Positions 6,470-13,480 of a DNA stretch of 25,047 nt are shown piece after piece. Below the pieces are notes generated by a model, which was given only the letters and a program-made list of their open reading frames with translations, searched no databases and was not told where the DNA came from. Source of the stretch: a virus; the IMG/VR virus record IMGVR_UViG_3300043409_001213, positions 1 to 25,047 of that record. One strand, 5' to 3'. Made by a program: the position numbers and the translations under genes. Each line of letters begins with the position of its first letter. The first letter of the stretch is position 1.

Positions 6470-7766
6470 AAAATCCACTGAGAAAATCTATAACGCAGGT
6501 GATGTCATTGTCGATGAGATCAAACTAGTTTCGTATTCAGGGTTTGAACTAGATCTTCGCAAGATTGTTGGAGACTTTTCGATCTACGAAGACCTCTACT
6601 CAAACACTTTGTCGGGGTCTATTGTGTTCCCTGACTCCATGAACCTCGTTAGAAACACTCCCATCATCGGTGATGAGGATCTCTATATCACCTTCTACAC
6701 ACCTGGAGTTGACACAAAACCACGAAGAGTTCGGTTCAAGGTGTTTAAGATTTCTTCATTTGTTCGGGGAGTAGGTAGTGCCACAGTTGTAGTTCGTTTG
6801 GAGTTTGTCTCTCACTTGGCAGAACTTTCGGCTCGAACCAAGTTGAATCGTTGTCTTCGAAGAATGACATTTCAGGAAATGGTGTTGGCTGTGTATTCCG
6901 ACATGAAGATACAAGATCCTGCTTTGCCCGACATTCGGGGGGTGGCGACGTTTGGGCAATCGACGGTGATTGTTCCAAATTGGTCTCCTTTATATGCGAT
7001 AAATTGGTTTGCTCACCGATCAGTTTCTGTTGAGAATCAACAGGTTGCCGATTATCTGTTTTACGAAACACTTGATGGTGCTAGATTCTTTCCTCTCTCA
7101 AAACTCAAAGAAACTTTTCCTGTAGCAAAATACAAATCTGCACCAGGAGGGTTCAGATCTGCTAGTGGTGAGCGAATGATTGAGTCTGAACTTCGCAATA
7201 TCACAAGTTATGCCATACGAGATATGGGAGACAAACTACGAGAAACCAAACTCGGAATGTACGCATCCACCATGCTCGTGCACGAAACAACAACCAAGTC
7301 GTATTACACAACACCCTTTAGTTATCGGGATTCGTTTTCAGATACTCCCCACATGAACAAAGGGAGAATGATTCCATATGACGCTCCTGTGCAAGACAGG
7401 TATGCAGCACATGTGAAATACTACGACAAATCTCACTTCATGTTTGATGGAGTTGATGACACAAACTACATCGACAAGGCACAAAACCGACAATCATTGC
7501 TGAATCAGATGAATGCAATGACTATGGTCATAGATGTCTATGGAGACACAACTCTTCGTGTGGGCAACATGATTGAGGTTGAGTTTTTCTCACAAGAATA
7601 CACTAAGGGTAAGGACGATTTTCTTGATCCGTATTTGTCTGGAAACTACATGATAACGGCAATCATGCACAATGTTGTTTCAGGAGTTCACACGATGAGT
7701 GTCACGATCTCTCGTGATTCATACAGCGAACCCCTACCCGACAAGAAAGCAAAGAACATATCATGA
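6462..7766 (+). CDS. gp27-like baseplate hub protein
   Basis: The product has 434 residues. The start is TTG 6462, overlapping the gp53 stop; no nearer ATG preserves the N-terminal conserved part. Residues about 20-110 hold LDLRKIVGDFSIYEDLYSNT, then SGSIVFPDSMNLV and PIIGDEDLYITFYTPG, a pattern seen in hub proteins of T4-like marine phages. The last 80 residues form a beta domain with YGDTTLRVGNMIEVEF and a GNYMITAIMHNVVSGVHTMS run, as in gp27/gpD-type hubs. The protein would be the trimeric ring that carries the gp5 spike and meets the tube. The next gene, gp5-like, starts in an ATGA overlap, as expected for hub partners. Sequence likeness to T4 gp27 itself is not visible by eye. Confidence 0.75.
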   Translation: MAKKSTEKIYNAGDVIVDEIKLVSYSGFELDLRKIVGDFSIYEDLYSNTLSGSIVFPDSMNLVRNTPIIGDEDLYITFYTPGVDTKPRRVRFKVFKISSFVRGVGSATVVVRLEFVSHLAELSARTKLNRCLRRMTFQEMVLAVYSDMKIQDPALPDIRGVATFGQSTVIVPNWSPLYAINWFAHRSVSVENQQVADYLFYETLDGARFFPLSKLKETFPVAKYKSAPGGFRSASGERMIESELRNITSYAIRDMGDKLRETKLGMYASTMLVHETTTKSYYTTPFSYRDSFSDTPHMNKGRMIPYDAPVQDRYAAHVKYYDKSHFMFDGVDDTNYIDKAQNRQSLLNQMNAMTMVIDVYGDTTLRVGNMIEVEFFSQEYTKGKDDFLDPYLSGNYMITAIMHNVVSGVHTMSVTISRDSYSEPLPDKKAKNIS

Positions 7767-8917
7767 ACAACGAACGAGCAGATTATGTTGGCCTAGATCA
7801 GTTTGTTTGGTGGCATGGTGTGGTGGAGAACATCGACGATCCTTTGAAATTGGGTCGTGTGCGTGTGCGTATTTTGGGTTGGCACACCGACAACAAAACA
7901 AACTTCGGAATTCGAACCGAGGATCTCCCGTGGGCGCAGGTGATGCAGCCCGTGACAAGTGCGTCAATGTCGGGTATCGGCAGATCTCCTACTGGGATGC
8001 TTCAGGGAACATGGGTAATTGGATTCTTCTTGGACGGGAGAAATGCACAGCAGCCATTGGTCATGGGGACATATGGTGGGATTCAAAAACCCGACAACAT
8101 CAAGCAGCCAAGACGTGAGTCAACCATTGACGAAGTTGCTGCATTTGGGACATCTCCGACAATAGAGGAGGACATCCCACAAACACCCTATGACGATCTG
8201 AACACAGGCAAAACGAACAACCGATTGATGAATCGTAACTTGGGGTTTCGTGACCCCGACAATGTCTATCCTGTCGAAGGTAGAATGAACGAGCCTGACA
8301 CCAATCGCCTCGCACGAAACGAGAATGTGGAATGGACGGTGGTGCAAAAAAAGAAGGATAGTTTGGTTGGATGTGACTCTGCGCTGTATGGGTATTGGGA
8401 GGAGCCTGTGACTCCATACGCAGCCAAGTACCCACACAACCATGTGACAGAAACAGAATCGGGTCACATTTTCGAGGTCGATGACACCCCAGGACATGAA
8501 AGATTGCACACCTATCATAAGTCAGGATCATTCACAGAGATTCACCCCAACGGAAGCGAAGTCCACAAGGTTGTTGGCAACTGTTGGGATATCGTCCTTA
8601 ACGATAGGATGACCCTCGTGCGTGGGCATTTGGCATTCAATGCAGACAAGACTGTAAAAATTCGGGCAGGAAAGCATCTAGAGGTTGAGACTGATGGTGA
8701 GATGAGAATTCTTGTGAAGGGCAATGCCATCATTGAAACTCAAGGCAATTTTCTTCACAAATGTGGCGGCAAATACACCGTAGCAAGTGAAGGCAACATG
8801 CTTTTTGTTGCACCGAGAATTGACCTCAATCCATCGGGATCGTCAGCCACAAAAATCAATACGCTGCTTTCTAAACTACGATCAACAATCAAAAAGGTAT
8901 TCAATCGAGATCGCTAA
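7763..8917 (+). CDS. 5: gp5-like baseplate spike protein without lysozyme domain
   Basis: The product has 384 residues. Residues about 16-106 form a gp5-type OB fold: WHGVVENIDDPLKLGRVRVR, LGWHTDN, EDLPWAQVMQP, TGMLQGTWVIGFFLDG, QQPLVMGTYGG. Residues about 235-365 resemble the start of a spike beta-helix (HVTETESGHIFEVDDTPGHE, then repeating strands such as NADKTVKIRAGKHLEVETDG). T4 gp5 has a lysozyme domain between these parts. Here the 110-235 linker is Asn/Asp/Pro-rich and shows no lysozyme catalytic pattern, so this is a puncturing spike without its own muramidase. It overlaps the hub gene as ATGA and the next gene as TAATG. Confidence 0.88.
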   Translation: MNNERADYVGLDQFVWWHGVVENIDDPLKLGRVRVRILGWHTDNKTNFGIRTEDLPWAQVMQPVTSASMSGIGRSPTGMLQGTWVIGFFLDGRNAQQPLVMGTYGGIQKPDNIKQPRRESTIDEVAAFGTSPTIEEDIPQTPYDDLNTGKTNNRLMNRNLGFRDPDNVYPVEGRMNEPDTNRLARNENVEWTVVQKKKDSLVGCDSALYGYWEEPVTPYAAKYPHNHVTETESGHIFEVDDTPGHERLHTYHKSGSFTEIHPNGSEVHKVVGNCWDIVLNDRMTLVRGHLAFNADKTVKIRAGKHLEVETDGEMRILVKGNAIIETQGNFLHKCGGKYTVASEGNMLFVAPRIDLNPSGSSATKINTLLSKLRSTIKKVFNRDR

Positions 8918-9543
8918 TGATTGGACCAACCCCATACAAATCCCTTGCTCCGAAGTCATCGGACACTAAGCCACCTCTTCCTGCTGTTGGGGGAATTGTT
9001 GCTCCTGCGTCCTTGAAACTGAGGGGCGAGGAGTTTCTTGGGTTGGCTGAAGCCCCAGAGGTAGAGGTTCCGTCCACATATGACGAGGCTTTGCGAAATG
9101 ATGAACTCCTCGAAAACATAGAACTACTCAACGAAAACACTCTAGAAGTGTTCCCTAACGAAGGAACCAAAGATGAGATTGCATTCGGGGTTTCATCCGC
9201 AAAACAGACAGATGTGAGAGCCTTTGGTGGCAATGTGGGAAAATCTGTTTCCTCGCAACCAATATCCGCCACGACTCCACTCACGACAGAAGAGAAGCGG
9301 GTTGTCTTGCAGAACAGCGTAGTCGTTGCTAAGACTTCGGAAATCGTAGCAGGACTAACAGGGTTTGTCCGAAGAGGAAACGATCTAGGGTCAAAATTGC
9401 ACGGAGTCGTAGCAGGACAGACACTCCTTCAGACGATTCTCACAACCACCATAGATTTAGACTCTCCTGCTGCGGACATAATCGAGCCTGAGGAGTTTGT
9501 TTTCCCAATCACACCAACTATCATTGATGGGGGGGATTTCTAA
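8917..9543 (+). CDS. Hypothetical protein between spike and tip genes (208 aa)
   Basis: I do not recognise this protein. It overlaps the gp5-like stop as TAATG and ends one base before the next ATG, so it is clearly co-translated with the spike genes. The N-terminal 55 residues are Pro-rich. Residues about 60-85 are acidic and Leu/Asn-rich (DEALRNDELLENIELLNENT) and likely helical. Residues 125-170 are Val/Thr/Gly-rich (VVVAKTSEIVAGLTGFV). There is no signal peptide, no membrane span and no Cys. A baseplate or spike accessory role is inferred only from location. Confidence 0.7.
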   Translation: MIGPTPYKSLAPKSSDTKPPLPAVGGIVAPASLKLRGEEFLGLAEAPEVEVPSTYDEALRNDELLENIELLNENTLEVFPNEGTKDEIAFGVSSAKQTDVRAFGGNVGKSVSSQPISATTPLTTEEKRVVLQNSVVVAKTSEIVAGLTGFVRRGNDLGSKLHGVVAGQTLLQTILTTTIDLDSPAADIIEPEEFVFPITPTIIDGGDF

Positions 9544-10221
9544 ATGCCAATGACTCATAGCGGGGCGCACCCCATTGAGCATTACTACCCTGGTGGGTTT
9601 GGGAGTGCAGGATCAGACTGCTCCTTCACATGGGTTCCGATTGTGCAGACAATCCCAAATGACATATTCGAGTACGAAACTGTGGGGGAAAACAAATGTA
9701 TTCAGATGGCTATTCATGCTGATTACACCGAATGTCTTGAAGACATACTCGCCGAGACCTATGTGACCCCACCAGGAACGAGTTCGATCTCCCCCTCATG
9801 TTGTGATGGAGGGGTGGGCGCACTCAAGTACGCCGTACTTGGTGGAGAGTTTCCTCCTAGCCTCTATCTCAACATAGACACAGGTGAGATGGTGGGAGTG
9901 ATAGACGGCATCGAGGTTTCTGCCGCCAAACGGTTGGGGGTTCCTCCAAACTTCAAGTTTGATGAGACCAACTATGCACAATATGCAGTTTCGGGGTTGA
10001 GCCTGATCTGTCAATTTCGGGTATTTGATTCAGGAAACACCTCATCTTACAACGACATCGAAGCCCTAATCCCAATTAGCACAAACTGGAGTGCGAGGCG
10101 TGATAAGTTTGTCCTAAATATCGAGAATCAGTTTTACCTCGATGGCAAGCCTGTGACAAACAAGACTTACATCAAAGGTGTCAAATCAAAAGGTTATTAC
10201 CCAGGTCCTGGGTGTTCGTAG
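9544..10221 (+). CDS. Structural protein with putative Ig-like (He_PIG type) domain
   Basis: The product has 225 residues. Residues 93-123 contain GALKYAVLGGEFPPSLYLNI followed by DTGEMVGVIDG. This fits the LPxGLxLxxxTGxIxG pattern of putative Ig domains of the He_PIG/cadherin-like type, which occur in phage structural proteins. The N-terminal half has five cysteines (positions 26, 52, 64, 86, 87). The rest is beta-rich with many Asn and Tyr. It lies between the spike hypothetical gene and the PAAR tip. The start follows a G-rich stretch (GGGGGGG, 9529-9535) that may serve as ribosome site. It may decorate or extend the spike; the exact role is unknown. Confidence 0.7.
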   Translation: MPMTHSGAHPIEHYYPGGFGSAGSDCSFTWVPIVQTIPNDIFEYETVGENKCIQMAIHADYTECLEDILAETYVTPPGTSSISPSCCDGGVGALKYAVLGGEFPPSLYLNIDTGEMVGVIDGIEVSAAKRLGVPPNFKFDETNYAQYAVSGLSLICQFRVFDSGNTSSYNDIEALIPISTNWSARRDKFVLNIENQFYLDGKPVTNKTYIKGVKSKGYYPGPGCS

Positions 10222-10224
10222 GAG
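10219..10224 (+). promoter_or_regulatory. Ribosome-binding site fixing the TTG start of the PAAR gene
   Basis: TAGGAG ends 7 bases before TTG 10232-10234. It favours this start over ATG 10178, which lies inside the previous gene and would add 18 residues unlike any PAAR protein. Confidence 0.65.
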
Positions 10225-10231
10225 TTTCACG

Positions 10232-10519
10232 TTGCCATCAGTTCATCGATTACGAGACATATGTACGGGTCATGCATGCTATCCCCCACGAAAGAACCGC
10301 TCTGCTTCGGGGAATGTCATCGTGAACAGTCGGGGATGGCACAGAAAGGGTGATGGCTGGCAAGCGCATTGCTGTTGCTGCTCGTGTCACTCTAGTGTGA
10401 CAGCAGAGGGATCATCTAGTGTTTTCGTTAATAGTCGGGCTGCTTCCCGAATCGGAGACCCAATTCGGTGTGGTTCGGCGGCGGCTACAGGTTCAACTAA
10501 TGTCTATTGTGGAGGATAA
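10232..10519 (+). CDS. PAAR-repeat spike tip protein
   Basis: With TTG 10232 as start the product has 95 residues, matching T4 gp5.4 (97). The pattern is typical: MPSVHRLRDICTGHACYPPR, NVIVNSRGWHRKGD, HCC..CH, SSSVFVNSRAASRIGDPIRC, GSTNVYCGG. PAAR proteins form a sharp cone on the gp5/VgrG spike and hold a zinc ion by three His and one Cys; His14, His37, His46 and Cys80 are candidates. The protein is Cys-rich around residues 47-52 (CCCCSC), more than the metal site needs. The stop lies two bases before the next ATG. GGAGG inside its last codons serves the next gene. Confidence 0.88.
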   Translation: MPSVHRLRDICTGHACYPPRKNRSASGNVIVNSRGWHRKGDGWQAHCCCCSCHSSVTAEGSSSVFVNSRAASRIGDPIRCGSAAATGSTNVYCGG

Positions 10520-10521
10520 TA

Positions 10522-11151
10522 ATGAGTAATTTGTTAGACACATTCTCTTCTTGGCCTATATGGTTTGATTTTGGTGGAGCATTGACTACCTTGTTGCTTG
10601 GTGTTTGGGGAGGAATACGATATTCCAACAAGAAACTGAAGGACAATGATCACAAGGAAGCAGAAATTTCCCCAAAATTTCAACAACAACAAAATATCGT
10701 ACACGATTCTTTGGTTGCTTTGTGTGTGCGAGCGAATGCAGATAAAGTGAAGATTGGGCAGTTTCACAATGGCGGGAAGTTTCTTGATGGCAGTTCCATG
10801 AAGAGGTTCTCGGTGACACATGAATCTTGTGATATTGGGGTTCCGTTTGATGGAACTCACCTTCAGAACATCGTGGTGACGGTTTTGTGGGATTTGATTG
10901 TGTGTTTGAAGCAAGATGCCCCCAAACTTCGGTTCACAAAAGATTTGCCTGAAGGACATTTTCGTTCATATAACAAGGCTCACGGAATTGATGCTTTTAT
11001 GGTGCTTCCTATTCACAAGCACGATTTGATAACTGGGTTTCTGATGGTTGAGTGGTGTGATTTGGACAAGATTCCTGAACACACATCTAGGGCAGAAAAC
11101 TATATTGAGGAATACAGATCAATTATCGAGGTAGAACTTCTCCTCAAATAA
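10522..11151 (+). CDS. Membrane-anchored GAF-like domain protein
   Basis: ATG 10522 follows GGAGG by 6 bases and is preferred to ATG 10507, which overlaps PAAR. The product has 209 residues. Residues about 17-34 (FGGALTTLLLGVWGGIRY) are a probable membrane span followed by a basic stretch, so the C-terminal part would be cytoplasmic. Residues about 65-200 resemble a GAF-like sensor fold: a SLVALCVRANADKVKIGQFH helix and strand, HNGGKFLDGSSMKRFSVTHE, DAFMVLPIHKHDLITGFLMV, then EW and a long C-terminal helix. I recall this FHNG...SMKxFSxTHE family in phages and mobile elements, without known function. It sits between PAAR and gp25, an odd place for a host-membrane protein. A virion part is possible but not shown. 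Confidence 0.7.
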   Translation: MSNLLDTFSSWPIWFDFGGALTTLLLGVWGGIRYSNKKLKDNDHKEAEISPKFQQQQNIVHDSLVALCVRANADKVKIGQFHNGGKFLDGSSMKRFSVTHESCDIGVPFDGTHLQNIVVTVLWDLIVCLKQDAPKLRFTKDLPEGHFRSYNKAHGIDAFMVLPIHKHDLITGFLMVEWCDLDKIPEHTSRAENYIEEYRSIIEVELLLK

Positions 11152-11154
11152 CCT

Positions 11155-11547
11155 ATGCCAAAGTTTAACGAAAATTTTGCTGATCTAGACCTCAACTTTG
11201 AGCGCAACATCTTCACGGGTGATGTGAACCTAAAGACAGGGGAGGAGGCAATTCGTCGTGCATTGAAAAGCCTAGTGCTTTTGAAGGCAAACGAGAAGCC
11301 GTTTCATCCAGAAATTAACGCAGGGATTTCTGATCTTCTATTCGAGAATGCTACACCAATCTTGATGGAAGAGATCAAGCGCAGAATCAAACAAACCATC
11401 CTTCAATTTGAACCTAGAATCTCAGGATTGAAGATTGACATGGAACACAACATCGACAAGAACGAGGTGTCTGTGAAAATCTTGTACACCATTCGGAACA
11501 TTCAACAGGTATTCAACACAAGTCTATCACTTCAGAGGACACGCTAA
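11155..11547 (+). CDS. 25: gp25-like baseplate wedge sheath initiator
   Basis: The 130-residue length agrees with T4 gp25 (132). The fold order of the gp25/GPW family is present: ETG-like LKTGEEAIRRALKSLVLLKA (residues 27-45), KPFHPEINAGISDLLFE, then the EPR motif at Glu86-Pro87-Arg88 in LQFEPRISGLKI, and a final beta pair. gp25 starts sheath polymerisation and clamps the gp6 ring. The EPR motif is conserved across contractile injection systems. The next gene, gp6, is directly adjacent (TAA then ATG), consistent with their physical contact. No clear ribosome site precedes ATG 11155, so coupling to the upstream gene is likely. Confidence 0.92.
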   Translation: MPKFNENFADLDLNFERNIFTGDVNLKTGEEAIRRALKSLVLLKANEKPFHPEINAGISDLLFENATPILMEEIKRRIKQTILQFEPRISGLKIDMEHNIDKNEVSVKILYTIRNIQQVFNTSLSLQRTR

Positions 11548-13470
11548 ATGGCAAACACCCCAATCCGTGATCTCGATTTCGATCAAATCAAAAACAGCCT
11601 AAAGGACTTCCTGAGAGGGCAGGATAAGTTCAAGGACTACGATTTTGAGGGTTCAACCATGAACATCCTCCTCGATCTCCTAGCGTACAATACACACTAT
11701 CAGGCATTCTATGCCAACATGGTTGCCAACGAAGCCTTCCTTGACTCTGCTGTGGTTCGCAACTCTGTGGTGTCGCTTGCCAAGCAGTTGGATTACCGCC
11801 CAAGATCAAAGAAGGCGGCACGGGTGCAGGTCAACATACAACTCAGCCCAAATTCCGACAACAGAGACATACCAGCATTGACTTCGGTTTTGAGTGGAAA
11901 AGAATACATCGAAAGTGGAACAACATTCTCAGCAAGAAACTCTTTGGGTAAGTCTATTTCCTTTGTTGTTTTGGATAACTACATTTTTCGTGTCGTAGAT
12001 GGCAAATACTTTGTTCTTGGTGCAACTTTGTATGAAGGAAGCCTGAAAACTGCATCATTTATTGTGAACTCCAAGGATGTATTGCAAAAATTCATCATTG
12101 AAGATCCCAACATCGACATCGACACGTTGACGCTACGAGTTCAGCGTTCTGTGACAGACACCAGAGGAATTTCTGACCTATGGGTTCGTGTTGCCGATGT
12201 TAATAGATTGACATCGGATTCTACCTCGTTCTTCGTTCAGGAGAGCGAAAATGGGAAGTGGGAGGTTTATTTTGGGGACGGAATCATGGGTCGGTCTGTC
12301 GAGAACGGCAACCTCATTTCTATGGTCTATCTCCGAACAAATGGTGTGGATGGTAACGGAATTGGGGCAACAGATTCATTGCAGAATGCCACCTTCTCCA
12401 CAACCAACTCCGAACATATGGTTAGAGTTGTCGCCAACGCAGAGGGCGTTCCACAACCATCTTTCGGAGGAACAGAACCTGAAAGCATAGATTCGATCAA
12501 GTACTATGCTCCTCGTAACTATCAAGCACAAGACCGAGCAGTCACCGCCGATGACTATCTTGCCATCCTTGCTAGGGAGTATGCTATGAAATCCGAATCG
12601 TTCCTTGTGTGGGGGGGCGAAGAAAACGACCCACCAAAATATGGGAAAGTGTTCATCTCTATCAAGCCAAAAAACTCAGCCAAGTTGTCAATTACAGAGA
12701 AGCAAGCAATCTCCAACACGATTTTGGGGCAGAGAAATATCCTCACCGTCACCCCAGAGGTGGTGGATGCTGATGTGACGTACATCAACCCAAGTGTCAC
12801 GGTGTATTATGATCCGAAGGCAACCACGGCAACTTCTGAGATTCTTGTGGTGGGTATCAGAGACAAAATTACAACATTTGGGGACACATATCTCGATCAG
12901 TTCGGAAAGAATTTTCGACAGTCAAAGTTTAACTCATACATCGATGGTTTAGATCCTTCTATCAATAGTAGCAGGACAACCATCTTGCTAGAGAAGAGAA
13001 TCGAGCCTCAGTTTGGTAAATCCCTTCCCTACACAATCAAATACGACAACAAATTGTCTCATCCTGTTGATGGGTATCCGTCGATTTTGGACTCCACCGA
13101 ATTTTTTCACGCAGATATGACCTCGAAGTTGGTGATCAAGCCGACAGTTTCTGCCAAACTTGACGATGATGGTTATGGGAATGTTCGCATCTACAAGAAG
13201 ATCGGCGAGAATCGCATTTACATGAATCGTAAGGCAGGAACAATCAACTATGAACTGGGAATCGTTGAACTTAAAGCATTCTCTCCGTTGGGTATTCCTG
13301 ACGGATCCGTGGAAATAGAAATGACAGTAATCCCTGATCGTAATGACATCTTCGTCCGAAGAAATCAGGTTCTAGTCATCAATCCGTACAAGATTGGTGT
13401 GTCTGTTGTTCAGGAAAAGACAAACATTGATCGAAAAGCAAGTGATTCTGGGTTCCCGTTTGCAACATAA
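11548..13470 (+). CDS. 6: gp6-like baseplate wedge protein (BaseplateJ family)
   Basis: The product has 640 residues (T4 gp6: 660). The N-terminal part shows MANTPIRDLDFDQIKNSLKD, STMNILLDLLAYNTHYQAFY, NEAFLDSAVVRNSVVSLAKQ and LDYRPRSKKAARV, all standard for gp6. Residues about 315-345 hold APRNYQAQDRAVTADDYLAI, the gpJ-type core helix region. gp6 dimers form the inner ring of the wedges and bind gp25 and gp53. A GAGGAC ribosome site lies within the end of gp25. The frame contains a G7 run at 12611-12617 and is intact. Confidence 0.92.
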   Translation: MANTPIRDLDFDQIKNSLKDFLRGQDKFKDYDFEGSTMNILLDLLAYNTHYQAFYANMVANEAFLDSAVVRNSVVSLAKQLDYRPRSKKAARVQVNIQLSPNSDNRDIPALTSVLSGKEYIESGTTFSARNSLGKSISFVVLDNYIFRVVDGKYFVLGATLYEGSLKTASFIVNSKDVLQKFIIEDPNIDIDTLTLRVQRSVTDTRGISDLWVRVADVNRLTSDSTSFFVQESENGKWEVYFGDGIMGRSVENGNLISMVYLRTNGVDGNGIGATDSLQNATFSTTNSEHMVRVVANAEGVPQPSFGGTEPESIDSIKYYAPRNYQAQDRAVTADDYLAILAREYAMKSESFLVWGGEENDPPKYGKVFISIKPKNSAKLSITEKQAISNTILGQRNILTVTPEVVDADVTYINPSVTVYYDPKATTATSEILVVGIRDKITTFGDTYLDQFGKNFRQSKFNSYIDGLDPSINSSRTTILLEKRIEPQFGKSLPYTIKYDNKLSHPVDGYPSILDSTEFFHADMTSKLVIKPTVSAKLDDDGYGNVRIYKKIGENRIYMNRKAGTINYELGIVELKAFSPLGIPDGSVEIEMTVIPDRNDIFVRRNQVLVINPYKIGVSVVQEKTNIDRKASDSGFPFAT

Positions 13471-13480
13471 CTACTAAGTC

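Noticed and set aside
10110-10118. CCTAAATAT as a plus-strand late promoter
   Set aside because: It lies within a coding region with no start codon at the right distance and lacks the CGAA extension.
10178-10231. ATG 10178 as start of the PAAR gene
   Set aside because: The added residues lie inside the previous gene and do not resemble a PAAR N-terminus; TTG 10232 with TAGGAG gives the family's usual start.
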